Notes: generated from the letters alone by a model not told the origin. DNA of 64,000 nt from Choristoneura fumiferana (GCF_025370935.1 NC_133485.1:1915716-1979715), one strand, 5' to 3'. Positions 10,302-20,187 are shown, counted from the first letter of the stretch. A program made the numbers and translations.

Positions 10302-10756
10302 AAAATCCAAAAATCCTTTCCCTATCCAGCACTTTGACATGCCAACCACATTGATATGCCGGCCTGATGTTTTTAAACAATCCATTTTTTCTTCTTTCTT
10401 TTAATTATTGTTCGTTGTAATTTATTTATTTCTTGGTTTGTTATAGTTATTATATTATTTTTTCTCTTAAGTTTATTTGTGTATGTATAGATAAGTGGTT
10501 TATTTATTATTATATTTGTGTATCGTTCCTGAGCACAACGGTTCTGGCAGAAATCAGCCTGCAGGCGTTAACGCTTCAGCATAATGCTGAGTCAGCGACC
10601 GTTTCACTTTCGCGGGGACACACATCATTGTGTATTATTGTATTTAATATTTTCATGTGTTTTTCTGTAATTTTTTATTTTATTTGTGTTAATTTTACTG
10701 TGTATGTGTGTCTTCTGTGTAAGTGAATAAATGTCTTCTTTCTTTCTTTCTATTTA
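10302..10756 (+). mobile_element. Retroposon with TTTC tail, block A only
   Basis: About 455 bases present in block A and missing from block B. CTATTTA at 10295-10301 is repeated at 10750-10756, and block B has it once. The insert ends GAATAAATGTCTTC(TTTC)n, so it is oriented plus with a simple-repeat tail, as in non-LTR retroposition. The open frame at 10433-10726 inside it shows no recognisable domain. Confidence 0.8.
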
Positions 10757-10905
10757 TTTTTTGAAATTCAAATGCAAATGGGTACATTTCTTTTACAGTT
10801 TTATAATTTGTGTATTTTTTGAGGACTCCGTGGGTCAAAAATGAGCAGCCGTTATAGAACCATAGATCAATGACAAAGATAATAAAACATTAAATATAAA
10901 AATCG

Positions 10906-11139
10906 AAAAACCCGACTGCCTTAAAAACTAAAACGTAGAAAATAAGTCTAGTGGTCTAGAACTCTGTCAAGTTGGTAGCTAATTTAAAGTTCAACAGGCG
11001 GGACCCATTACCAAGAACTTTTGAACTGGTCACGATTTGAATGGGTCCCGACTGTTGAACTTTAAATTAGCTAATTGACAGAGTTCTAGACCACTAGACT
11101 TATATTCTTCTTTCAGTTTTTAAGGCAGTCGGGTTTTTA
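10906..11139. mobile_element. Long palindromic MITE (block A)
   Basis: AAAACCCGACTGCCTTAAAA and its complement form arms of about 100 bases, with GTCTAGTGGTCTAGAACTCT in the stem. No coding content. Block B copy: 48874-49105. A diverged relative is visible near 32340-32450. Confidence 0.75.
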
Positions 11140-12333
11140 CATTTTTTAAATTTAATTGTTTTATTTTATTATTTTTGATATTTCCGTGAAAATGGTAGAT
11201 TAAAAGTATTATAGCCCATAATATTATTTAGAATGGGCTAATACCCATCCTTTGATACCCATATTGTTACAATCCAAAAAAAGTGTTTTATTCCTCTGCC
11301 ACATTTTTTTTCGCAGGCGCCATTCGAAATATTATATACCTTATGTCACTCCGACAGTTATGACAAATCCAAGGACACTTCATATATTAAAATCCGTCCA
11401 GACGCTTAGGCTGCAGCGAGTACCAAAGAAATGGACATACATACCCACATACATACATACATTCAAACGCTCGAAAAACATAACCCTCCTTCGGGCAGTT
11501 GGGTAAAAAATAATAATATCTATCTGTGAAATTTGTAACTCTCAACCGGGAACAACACACATACATACATATACACATACGAAATTTTACGTAAGAGTTC
11601 TTCTATAAACGTAAATGAAGAGCACGATGTAATTTTTGGGTTTTTTTACGGAATTTGTTAAAATCACGGAATTTCAATCCATATGTGGAATTTAGTGTAT
11701 TTCCCAAATGGGAATTAAGCTTTCCCATCGTGTAGCTAGCTACCCAATGGAAACGATTTTTCCATCTCGTAACCAGATTTGGTAGCTGGCTATAAAATGG
11801 GAATTGTGGTTTCCCATCTTGTAGCTAACTACCAAATGGGGACAATTTTTCTATCTCGTAGCCAGACTTAGAGCTAGCCATGACATGGGAATTTTGCTTT
11901 CCTATTTTGTAGCTACGGAATGACCGATTTGTTAGCCAGCTTCGAATCTTTTCGAAACTAGTTACCAAATCTGGCTTCGAGATAGGACTATAAGTTTCAA
12001 ATCAAGCTTCGATTAATACTTCTAGACTACTAATACACTACATTACTACTATATTTTCTAAGAAAACGTCCCTCAGACGGAAAACACCTAACAAAACTCA
12101 ATAGAACCCAAAAAGAAAACTAACTCTTCAAAGAAACTACTTCCAAAAGAAAATTGGTGCAACAGTTTAGGAGCAGACGTCATTCACTTCACCCTCTCGA
12201 CGAAATAAAGCAAACGGAGACATTGTTAAAAAAAATGTAAAGCCTCCTTCATACTAAAACTCAGGAACATGCGACTTTATAAATACTTACTGTTCCTTGC
12301 GACGTACAGCCTGCGGAACATAACATAATAATA
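11140..12333. other. Intergenic stretch (block A)
   Basis: Contains a LINE-type tail with CATACATACCCACATACATA (about 11430-11465) and a run of imperfect inverted words (TTCCCATCTTGTAGCTAACT and related, 11690-11960) that look like a decayed foldback element. No gene seen. Confidence 0.5.
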
Positions 12334-12677
12334 TGGGTGTGGACTGTAATACGTGCAAATAATTAAAACATAGATCGTACTCGTCAAACTGAACAACATT
12401 AGTTCAGCGACTTTTAAAAATAATGGAGTCTTTAGATTTTCCTTTTTTCATACAAATTAAATACTGCAATCAATGTACGTACGCCATCCTAGAACACAAC
12501 TGACGTCGCCTCTCACACTACAAACATCAACCATTTTGCTTCTTCGAATAAACTTTAGTGTAATAAAAATTAAAAAACGAATTATTTTTAAAAGTCGCTG
12601 AACTGATGTGTTCACGTTTGACGAGTAGGTATGATCTATGTTTAAATTATTTGCTCATATTACAGGCCACATCCGGT
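12334..12677. mobile_element. MITE with about 100-base TIRs (block A)
   Basis: The arms run from GGGTGTGGACTGTAATACGT through TAGTTCAGCGACTTTTAAAA and are mirrored on the right, ending CAGGCCACATCCGGT. The loop contains CATCCTAGAACACAACTGACG. Block B copy: 50313-50654. A right-half relative lies at 34612-34810. Confidence 0.7.
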
Positions 12678-13200
12678 AGAAGGTATACGAGTAGCGGTAA
12701 CATGCATTGTCAAATTTTAAAAATAAATAAAGTACTTACTCTATTTTCCTGGTACAGTCGATCCATTTCATTTCTGATCCACCGTAGAACGTTATCACAG
12801 TAAATAGGTCACCAACGGCTCGTTTTGGGGTGGATACGTCAAAAAGAAAAAAAAATCCTTTCATGATCACTTACTTGCCCGTCTGGCTGTTTGTCGAGTT
12901 GAGACCCTTTTTCAGTGCGAGGTGACATACCCATCCTATCTTTAGCCCACAAATATTATAGGTAACTAAGTAAGGTTTTGACGATGTTTAGCTATAAATT
13001 AGTTATTTGGATGTTTGTCACTCAATAACAGCCATTCTAAAACGTCCTTCCTATCCTAAAATAAGACCCGATAAACAAAACAAGACCAAAAACTTTATAC
13101 AATTTTGCGATTTTTGGACGACTTTTCAAAGCCTCAAGAAAGTTTCAGTACAACACAGCTTTGCACCAAGTTCAGCCGAACAAAAGTACAGCTAGCATAA

Positions 13201-13350
13201 ATGACAAAGAAACACGGCGCGGAAGGCGGCGGCAATTCATACGAGCCTCGTGTAGCGGCAGCAAAACAACTAGTCGCTTTGACGATCGCTGGCCAAGGTA
13301 CAGTCGGATTTGTTATGTTGAGAAATTTGTTACAATCTGCGTGCAGTTAA
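13201..13350 (+). CDS. Candidate 49-residue small ORF or first coding exon (block A)
   Basis: An ATG follows directly after an in-frame TAA (13198-13200), in the context CATAAATGA, so this is the true start of the frame. The frame runs 49 codons, starting MTKKHGAEGGGNSYEPR, and has GC-richer, coding-like composition than its flanks. The second half is hydrophobic (roughly residues 24-44) and could form one membrane span. Alternatively the exon may stop at 13297 where AAG|GTACAG resembles a splice donor, giving 32 codons plus one base. Block B preserves it with one silent change in codon 5 and a cluster near the C-terminus (Ala47 to Met plus a silent change). I recognise no family. Confidence 0.5.
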   Translation: MTKKHGAEGGGNSYEPRVAAAKQLVALTIAGQGTVGFVMLRNLLQSACS

Positions 13351-13611
13351 GTATTAAGTATTTTATGATCATTTATTTTGCTTGTTTGTTTTGTTATTAA
13401 AATATCTGTCCTATTGGTAATGTCCATGTTAAAAATTAAATAGAGTATTATTTGTTAGGTAATTTTGTTGTAAATTTTACGGTTAACATTTTCACATAAA
13501 TTTTAACACACACATTTTATTTTTACATTTCACTTTTTTAGGATGTGTCTTTAATTCATTAATTACTGGTTTACTAGCGTCTTCGCACGTGTAAACTATT
13601 CGATCTGGTAC

Positions 13612-14035
13612 AATTGAAGTTCCGGAATTTTAAAAAATTCCCTTGCGAATTCCCAAAATTTATATCGTGGTCTTCATTGAGGTTGTGATAAAAACAACTG
13701 TGCAAAATTTCAAGACTCTAAGCCGAGCGGTTGAAATTTCAAAATTTTATCCCTATCCCGTGGTAATATCGGGATAAAAAGTAGCCAATGTTTTTATTCC
13801 AGACGTGCAGCTATCTACATACCAAATTTTATGATTACCCCCAACGGTTGCTATTTCGAGATTTTATCCCTATTTCGTGGGAATATCGGGATAAAAAGAA
13901 ACCCATGTGTTATTCCAGATGTCCAGCTATCTACATACCAAATTTCATCCGAATCCGTCCAGCCGTTTTAGCGTGAAGAAGTAATAAACATACACACACC
14001 CACACATACACAGATATGTAGTTATCAATTGAGAG
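13612..14035 (+). mobile_element. CR1/RTE-type LINE 3' end (block A)
   Basis: Two internal near-repeats around TTTTATCCCTAT...GTGGGAATATCGGGATAAAA, then CCGAATCCGTCCAGCCGTTT and AGCGTGAAGAAGTAATAAAC and a CACACACCC tail. These are common 3' ends of arthropod LINEs; the class assignment is tentative. Block B copy: about 51880-52290. Confidence 0.6.
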
Positions 14036-14049
14036 AAAGAGAGAGAGAT

Positions 14050-14247
14050 GCGGATTGGGAACTTCACACACCCCATTAAATTGCTTCACCGGTTTTTGCA
14101 GGTTTCCTCACGATGCTTTCCTTCACCTTAAAGCTCGTGGTAAATTTCAAATGTACCTAATTCCGCACGCAATTTCGAAAAACTCAGAGGTGCGAGCCGG
14201 GGTTTGAACCCACGATGCTCTGCTTACCACTCGGCCACCACGGCTTC
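14050..14247 (-). mobile_element. SINE-A, 3'-deleted (block A)
   Basis: Has the tRNA-like head (B box GGGTTTGAACCCC on one strand) and the GGTTTCCTCACGATG body but lacks the tail. It follows a (GA)n run after a LINE tail. The block B copy is at 52315-52508. Confidence 0.8.
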
Positions 14248-14437
14248 TAAGTTTTTTATAATAACTTATTTATCCGGTTGAGTGTACGCCTATTGTCCTC
14301 AGTGTACTTTTGTCGAGCGGGCGGAAGATATAAAGTAACTTGTTTATTGAATGTTGATCTTGCAAGCTTTTCAACGTTTGCTTTCACAATTTTTATGTTT
14401 TTATAAAGAGACGTCTTTGCGAAATCAAGGTTCCGTA

Positions 14438-14640
14438 TGATTGGTTTTTTAGAATCTTTTTGTATTTTTTATTTCAATTCCAAATTTTTACTTTTACGGT
14501 CATCCCGTAAAACCTAAATTGAAAATCCAAACTGAAATATAGATGCACAGAAAAACCAGAAAAATAAGACCAGCACTGAGAATCGATCCCAGGTCCTCGG
14601 CATTCTGTACCGCGTGCTATACCGCTACACCACTGCTGGA
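14438..14640 (-). mobile_element. SINE-B (block A, minus copy)
   Basis: On the minus strand a tRNA-like head, CCAGCAGTGGTGTAGCGGTA to a GGGATCGATTCTC B box, is followed by a body with TTTTACGGGATGACCGTAAA and an A/T-rich tail. The tRNA shape is imperfect, so it is not annotated as a tRNA gene. Block B copy: 52700-52902. Confidence 0.75.
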
Positions 14641-14878
14641 CAACGGTACAGACATGAATTTCCCCTATGCACCACATATCTCAGCTTGTTTGTTTCTTAT
14701 TTAGCCACTTAAGCAATGACGCTAGCGACATCTACCGTAGCCCTCAACGAGAAACTTTCGGCATTCCATTGGAACTAACCGCTCACCCGGACAAGAGATA
14801 TCGTTATTAAGCAATCAAATTAAGATTGGTTTTGGTGATTTTACAAAAAGATTCCAAAAATTCGTGTCTGTACCGTTG

Positions 14879-14987
14879 TCCAGCAGTGGTGTTGCGGTAT
14901 AGCACGCGGCACGGAATGCCGAGGACCTGGGTTCGATTCCCAGTGCTGGTCTTATTTTTCTGGTTTTTCTGTTCATCTATATTTCAG
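14879..14987 (+). mobile_element. SINE-B head (block A, plus copy)
   Basis: The head TCCAGCAGTGGTGTTGCGGT and B box GGGTTCGATTCCCAG are present, with the body cut after ATATTTCAG. It faces the minus copy at 14438-14640, making an inverted pair. Block B copy: 53142-53250. Confidence 0.75.
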
Positions 14988-15086
14988 ATTTTATGCATTG
15001 CATTGATGTTTTAACTAAAATGCTGTGATTTTTTGGTGATCAATGTGTTCTTCAAGCATTGTGACTCGTTTTCTTTCATTGTGACG

Positions 15087-15146
15087 TTCTATGGGGGCCT
15101 GTGTTCAGCAGTGGACGTCTTCCGTCTGATGATGATTGATGATAAC
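15087..15146 (+). mobile_element. LINE terminal fragment (block A)
   Basis: GGGGGCCTGTGTTCAGCAGT then GGACGTCTTCC and a GATGATGATTGATGAT tail. Block B copy at about 53553-53615 has a longer GAT tail. A similar tail is at 27484-27537. Confidence 0.65.
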
Positions 15147-15227
15147 AAAGACTTTACTGAAAATATATAAATTATAATGCTGAGATCATCGCTCGAAGAC
15201 TGCACACATCAAAAGTCTTAGGATAGG

Positions 15228-15317
15228 TAATAATTATACAGCAGTTGACGTGAACGAAGTGACTTTTTATTTTTTATAAGTGACACCTTACAATTTTGTT
15301 ACCATATTAAAATAATA
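15228..15317 (-). repeat. Copia 3' LTR
   Basis: This 90-base direct repeat is identical to 19321-19410. In element orientation it begins TATTATTTTAATATGG and lies directly after a purine-rich tract. It lacks the usual TG...CA ends, so the true LTR may be slightly shorter than the repeat. Confidence 0.85.
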
Positions 15318-15326
15318 CCTCCACTT
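15318..15326 (-). promoter_or_regulatory. Copia polypurine tract
   Basis: On the minus strand AAGTGGAGG directly precedes the 3' repeat. This is the expected place and composition for the plus-strand primer. It lies about 33 bases past the gag-pol stop codon. Confidence 0.7.
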
Positions 15327-15359
15327 AACAAAATCAAAAAATGAACATATAATTATGTA

Positions 15360-18300
15360 TCAGTTAACAGGTAAAATGCCCAGCTTTTTCATAAAATAAT
15401 AATGCTTAACAGATCCTAAACTTTTTGTCAGAATGTCTGCTGGCATTTCAGCTGTTTTCAAATAACATAGTTTGACATAATTGTTAGCGACTGCCTCTCT
15501 CACAAAATTATACCTTATATCTATATGTTTTGATCTCCGGTGGAAAATAGGATTCAATGCTAGCTTTTGAGCACTTTGACAATCATTAAATAAAACAATA
15601 GGATCCGATTTTCCAAGAATTTCAAACAGTAAATTTTTTAAATAAATGCCTTCCTTACAGGCCTCAGACATAGAGATATATTCAGCCTCTGTGCTGGATA
15701 ATGCTACATTTCTTTGTTTTCGAGATTCAAAAGAAATAACAGTATTTGACAATTTGAAACAGAAACCTGAATATGATCGTCTATCTGTAATATCTGACCC
15801 CCAGTCAGCATCAACAAAACCTTCAATAAACAAATTATCTTTACAAAAAACAAGACCATAGTTCTTAGTATTTTTTAAATATTTTAGAACTCTCTTTGCA
15901 TGCTTCCAGTGTGTCTCATTATATGAATTATTAAATTGACTTAAATAGCTAACACTGTAGGCAATATCTGGCCTAGTAAGAACAGCTAAGTACATTAATC
16001 CACCAATCAGCTGTTGATATGGATATTCACTTTTAATGACCTGAGATTTCTCTAATTTTAAATTAGTCTCCATTGGAGTTTCTGCAATTTTACAGTGTGA
16101 CATATTAAACCTTCTCAATAAATTCTCTACATATTCTTCCTGGTCCAATTTTATCTCATTTTTATTCATTTTTACTCTTAAACCTAAACATTTTTTCACT
16201 TGCCCTAGATTTTTAATTTTAAATTTACAGCTTAATTCCTGAACTAACTGTTCAGTAGCTTTGGCACAATTAGAAAATACAAAAAAATCATCGACAAATA
16301 ATGCTATAATAATTTTGATATTATCTTTAAATTTTGTAAATAAACAAGGTTCATACTCTGACTTTTTATAGCCTAAATGAATTAAATAATCATTGACTCT
16401 TTGGTACCATGCTCTGGAAGATTGTTTAAGACCATATATAGCACGTTTCAATTTTAATACCTTATTATCACTATTATTACACTCAAAAGTTACAGGTATT
16501 TTCATATATACAGTTTCGTTCAGAAAACCATTCAAAAAAGCAGTGGTTACATCCAGATGACAAATATCTAAGTTCAATTTGGCTGTTAGAGCAAATAATA
16601 ACCTAAGTGTGGAATACCTGAGCACAGGAGAAAAAGTTTCATGAAAGTCCACTCCGGCTTTCTGCGAGAACCCTTTTGCCACTAATCTGGAACGATATCG
16701 CACATTGTTAGAACTGTCATATTTTTTCTTGAACACCCACTTGCACTGTATCACTGAACTGTCATGAGGATGGTCCACTAGCTCCCAGGCTTCATTTTCT
16801 TTGAAGGATTCCAATTCTTCCTTCATGCTTGCTCTCCAGAAAACACTCTCTGGACCATTTAATGCTTCATCAAGTGTGACTACTGTGTCATTGCTGTCTT
16901 CACATTCCGCAATGCATAGATTAGTATACCAATCAGGTTTTCTTCTTATGCGTTTGGGTATAGTTTCCTGTTCAACTAAAGTAGGATCAGGATCTAAAGT
17001 AGTATCGAAGAAACTGTCACTAGAAGTACTCACTGAAGATTGATCTGAATCTGGAATGTATGTCTCATCACCATTATTATCATCTATGACTGTACTTTCA
17101 TTTTCTTCCAAGTTTCTCTCCGCTGAAGACTTGCATTCGACTGGTATCTCTACCATGTTCATCATTGGCTCATTTGAAGACTCCATGATAACTATGTCTC
17201 TGCTATTTCTCACAGAATTGTTGGTGTGATCATAAACTCTGTAGCCTTTGACATTCTCGCCATAACCAACCAATATCAACTGTTTAGCCTTTTCATCCCA
17301 CTTCAAACGCTTTTCCTTTGGGATGTGTACCATGACAATGCTACCAAAAATTCGCAAATGGCTCAAGTTTGGCTTCTGACCTGTCCAAACTTCATATGGT
17401 GTTTTGTTGTCGAGTCCTGTTACAACAGATCTATTCCTTAAGTACACAGAAGTATTAATTGCCTCTGACCAGAATTTCTTGTCTAAACCAGCATCGAAGA
17501 TCAAACATCTGGCCTTTTCAACGATTGACCTGTTCATCCTCTCGCAGAGACCGTTCTGCTCCGGCGTGTAAGCATTTGTCCGTTGGTGAACAATTCCTTG
17601 CTTTTTCAAATACTTCTCAAATTCTTGACTACAGAATTCACCTCCGTTATCTGTCCTTAGAATTTTTAACTTTCTGTCTTTCTGTTTTTCAACCATGGAC
17701 TGGAACTCTTGAAAACATTTAAATACTTCACTCTTTGCTTTCATAAAATACACAAAAGCCATCTTGCTGTAGTCATCTATGAATAATACATAGTATTTAG
17801 ATCCTCCAATTGACAGATTCTCCATAGGACCACCTACATCTGCGTGTATCAGCTCTAGCAAATCCTCAGTTTTTGATGAGCTATGTTGAAAAGGTAGTCT
17901 GGATTGCTTGCCTTTACAGCATATAACACATGATGATTTGTCTATGTCTGCCATTCCTGGATATGAAATACCTTCTACAGCTCCATTTTTCATTTTGTTT
18001 AAGCTACTACTGTTTATATGTCCCATGCGTCGGTGCCAAGTCTCACTCGATGCAATTGCTGTTGCTGCTAATACCTGTTCTGTTTTCAATGTACATAACT
18101 TATACACACCATCAACTAATTCTGCCTGGCCAACCAGTTCTTTCTGTTGATTATATATTGAGCAAACGTTTTCTTTGAAAAACACGCTGTTGCCGTTCTT
18201 AATCAACTGACTGACGGAAAGCAAATTGGTGGTTAAATCTGGTATACACAATACATCTTTTACTGCGATGTCATATTCTACACCGTTTACAACTGTAACT

Positions 18301-19244
18301 ATGTTTACATCGCCAGAACACAGCACTGGAACTCTTGTCTGATTTGCAATAATAATTTCTTTTGTTTCGTATTGTCGCGACGAATTTACGAGGTTTTGTT
18401 TACTTGCTGTCATGTGTTTACTCGCACCACTATCAATATACCAGCTGTCCTTATTGAAATCTCCAGTTAGGAAAACTGCATTAAATGCGTTAGTTTGTTT
18501 CCTTTTGTTTATTTCCGTTTGCGGGCACTGATTTTTATAATGGCCGATTTGTTTGCATTTATAACACTTTATAACCTTATTTTCTGACTTTGACGTTTGT
18601 GATTGTCCATGATGGCTGTTCTTAGGGTTGCCATTTTTCAATCTTTGCGTTCCTTTCGCCATGAATGCGCTGTCGGAACCGGAAACGCTACCAACTTCAG
18701 ACGACATATCCATCAACTTGGTTTTAATTATGTCAGCACTGATCTCAACGCCCGAGTGCTCGATCGCCATTATCATAGGTGCATACTTTTCGGGTAATCC
18801 TGCTAACATTAATGCTCCAATCCACTCATCGGTTATTTGAAATCCTGTTCCTCGCAGTCGTTGACTTGTTTCTATTATCTGAGTAACATACTGTGTCATT
18901 GACTCGCAATTTTCATGCCGAATGTTGATAAGATTTCGCAACAAAGTGATCTTCCTTGTATAACCGGAATCATCAAACATCTTCTTGAGCGTAGTCCATA
19001 AATCGTATGTTGTGACCGCTTGCTTAATGTGAACGTAAATCGATGGATCAATTGATAATATTAGCTTCGCTTTGGCTTTAGCATCTTCACCTTTATTCTC
19101 TGCGGTAGCTGTTGAACTTAACTGTGTTTCTATGCTTGCCGCCATGCCCTCCAAGACCAACACATTTTGCGCCGCAAAACACCAATCGTCATAGTTTTCA
19201 CGACCTTTTAATTTTGGCACACTTGCTATATAGTTCGCCGACAT
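15360..19244 (-). CDS. Copia-type gag-pol polyprotein
   Basis: A single 1294-residue frame encodes every activity needed for copia-type retrotransposition. Gag fills about residues 1-245 and carries a CCHC zinc knuckle at 227-240 (CYKCKQIGHYKNQC). The aspartic protease has its active site DSGA at 271-274. Integrase follows, with a zinc-binding H404, H409, C439, C442 set and a catalytic triad D469, D532, E568; D532 and E568 are 35 residues apart, as expected. Integrase precedes reverse transcriptase, which is diagnostic of copia rather than gypsy. The reverse transcriptase has D898 in LDVTTAFLNG and the catalytic box FVDD at 983-986, where YVDD is more usual. RNase H follows with D1145, E1186 and D1250 in ADILTK. 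No frameshift or stop is visible. Gag and Pol share one frame, so their ratio cannot depend on frameshifting here. Confidence 0.97.
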   Translation of the reverse strand: MSANYIASVPKLKGRENYDDWCFAAQNVLVLEGMAASIETQLSSTATAENKGEDAKAKAKLILSIDPSIYVHIKQAVTTYDLWTTLKKMFDDSGYTRKITLLRNLINIRHENCESMTQYVTQIIETSQRLRGTGFQITDEWIGALMLAGLPEKYAPMIMAIEHSGVEISADIIKTKLMDMSSEVGSVSGSDSAFMAKGTQRLKNGNPKNSHHGQSQTSKSENKVIKCYKCKQIGHYKNQCPQTEINKRKQTNAFNAVFLTGDFNKDSWYIDSGASKHMTASKQNLVNSSRQYETKEIIIANQTRVPVLCSGDVNIVTVVNGVEYDIAVKDVLCIPDLTTNLLSVSQLIKNGNSVFFKENVCSIYNQQKELVGQAELVDGVYKLCTLKTEQVLAATAIASSETWHRRMGHINSSSLNKMKNGAVEGISYPGMADIDKSSCVICCKGKQSRLPFQHSSSKTEDLLELIHADVGGPMENLSIGGSKYYVLFIDDYSKMAFVYFMKAKSEVFKCFQEFQSMVEKQKDRKLKILRTDNGGEFCSQEFEKYLKKQGIVHQRTNAYTPEQNGLCERMNRSIVEKARCLIFDAGLDKKFWSEAINTSVYLRNRSVVTGLDNKTPYEVWTGQKPNLSHLRIFGSIVMVHIPKEKRLKWDEKAKQLILVGYGENVKGYRVYDHTNNSVRNSRDIVIMESSNEPMMNMVEIPVECKSSAERNLEENESTVIDDNNGDETYIPDSDQSSVSTSSDSFFDTTLDPDPTLVEQETIPKRIRRKPDWYTNLCIAECEDSNDTVVTLDEALNGPESVFWRASMKEELESFKENEAWELVDHPHDSSVIQCKWVFKKKYDSSNNVRYRSRLVAKGFSQKAGVDFHETFSPVLRYSTLRLLFALTAKLNLDICHLDVTTAFLNGFLNETVYMKIPVTFECNNSDNKVLKLKRAIYGLKQSSRAWYQRVNDYLIHLGYKKSEYEPCLFTKFKDNIKIIIALFVDDFFVFSNCAKATEQLVQELSCKFKIKNLGQVKKCLGLRVKMNKNEIKLDQEEYVENLLRRFNMSHCKIAETPMETNLKLEKSQVIKSEYPYQQLIGGLMYLAVLTRPDIAYSVSYLSQFNNSYNETHWKHAKRVLKYLKNTKNYGLVFCKDNLFIEGFVDADWGSDITDRRSYSGFCFKLSNTVISFESRKQRNVALSSTEAEYISMSEACKEGIYLKNLLFEILGKSDPIVLFNDCQSAQKLALNPIFHRRSKHIDIRYNFVREAVANNYVKLCYLKTAEMPADILTKSLGSVKHYYFMKKLGILPVN

Positions 19245-19309
19245 TATTATTACAAATCGAACAGTAACACTTGCTTAAAACTTTCAAAAATTTTCACGAA
19301 AACGCGTAC

Positions 19310-19320
19310 GGCCCATAACC
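19310..19320 (-). promoter_or_regulatory. Copia primer-binding site (initiator tRNA-Met half)
   Basis: Immediately inside the 5' repeat the minus strand reads GGTTATGGGCC. This complements the GGCCCATAACC segment next to the anticodon of insect initiator tRNA-Met. Drosophila copia is known to prime from an internally cleaved initiator tRNA in the same way, so this supports both the element boundary and the family. Confidence 0.85.
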
Positions 19321-19410
19321 TAATAATTATACAGCAGTTGACGTGAACGAAGTGACTTTTTATTTTTTATAAGTGACACCTTACAATTTTGTTACCATAT
19401 TAAAATAATA
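19321..19410 (-). repeat. Copia 5' LTR
   Basis: The 90 bases are identical to 15228-15317. In element orientation the repeat ends ATAATTATTA and abuts the primer-binding site. Promoter and polyadenylation signals for the element should lie here, but at this length I cannot point to them with confidence. Confidence 0.85.
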
Positions 19411-20087
19411 GTTCAAACCCGAAAAATTTACCCAAAGAAATTATTTATTGATAGATTTAATTTATCTGTTTTCTTAAGACCGAATTCCCACGTAGAAACT
19501 CGTAGAAATTATCAATGAGCCTGTAGATAGGACACGTACGACATTCGCGCTTTATCTCTAAAACAGAATTGTCCGTATAAAAAAACAATAAAGGTGATGC
19601 TGAGAGGATGGCGGCGATCGGCGTGTTACAAATGGTGCTATCAATTCTGCGCTCATTGAATATGCCAGTCGACGCCTTATATTTAATTAAAAAGATTGAA
19701 ATATTAGTGTTCAATTTAGTAATACCAAGACGTCAAAAATTTCTGTTCACTTTTGTTTGTTCGTTTACTCTTTATTGTACAATAACTTTACCAACAAAAG
19801 TTGGAGAACCCCCGACTTTGTCACTTCAAAGTTCAATATCTCAAAAACTGCTGAACGGATTTTGGTGACACATGTCTAATGGTAATCTGTGACTAAAAAA
19901 AATATTCTGACTGCACAAAAAATATCGGAAATTTTGATTCGTACATTCATGAGCAAAACTAAACTTTGTATCTGATTTTAAAATTAACTCCTGACTCTCT
20001 GGACCATTTTGATGTAGCAATTACACTACTTACATTACTTCCTTCGTCTAATGCGTTCGTCAAACTTGTTTCAAACCAATGCAGATC

Positions 20088-20187
20088 NNNNNNNNNNNNN
20101 NNNNNNNNNNNNNNNNNNNNNNNNNNNNNNNNNNNNNNNNNNNNNNNNNNNNNNNNNNNNNNNNNNNNNNNNNNNNNNNNNNNNNNN
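20088..20187. other. Assembly gap (100 N)
   Basis: Exactly 100 N, the usual placeholder for an unsized join. It lies between the duplicated blocks, so adjacency of block A plus copia to 20188 onward is not proven. Confidence 1.

Larger units (their letters stand above)
1..15229. repeat. Large direct duplication, block A
   Basis: Nearly the whole stretch reappears in the same order and orientation at 37776-53706. The match begins at the first base of the window, so it probably extends further left. It stops at 15229, one base inside the terminal repeat of the copia element. Differences are scattered substitutions, changed lengths of CT/GT and poly-T runs, and several larger indels, some with target-site duplications. 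Block A alone carries a LINE tail at 4296-4474 and a retroposon at 10302-10756. The pattern fits two diverged haplotypes laid end to end by an assembler, or a genuine segmental duplication. Confidence 0.95.
15228..19410 (-). mobile_element. Ty1/copia LTR retrotransposon, apparently intact
   Basis: A full-length LTR retrotransposon of about 4.2 kb. Two identical 90-base direct repeats (15228-15317 and 19321-19410) flank one uninterrupted gag-pol frame. Reading on the minus strand, the order is 5' repeat, primer-binding site, short leader, gag-pol, purine-rich tract, 3' repeat. Identical repeats and an undamaged frame indicate recent insertion. The repeats are very short for the superfamily; short LTRs are known in GalEa-type copia elements of animals, and membership there is only a guess. 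Both repeats begin and end with TAATA on the plus strand, so the target duplication could be TAATA. If the full 90 bases are LTR, the adjacent pentamers ATAGG and GTTCA do not match. Confidence 0.95.

Noticed and set aside
12640..12750. Exon after TATTACAG acceptor
   Set aside because: The same CAGGCCACA sequence ends the MITE at 34612-34810, so it is a transposon edge.
14880..14950. tRNA gene suggested by A and B boxes
   Set aside because: The head is part of SINE-B, which occurs repeatedly with the same attached body; arms do not fold as a proper tRNA.
17908..18178. Plus-strand frames within the copia element
   Set aside because: They are antisense shadows of gag-pol.
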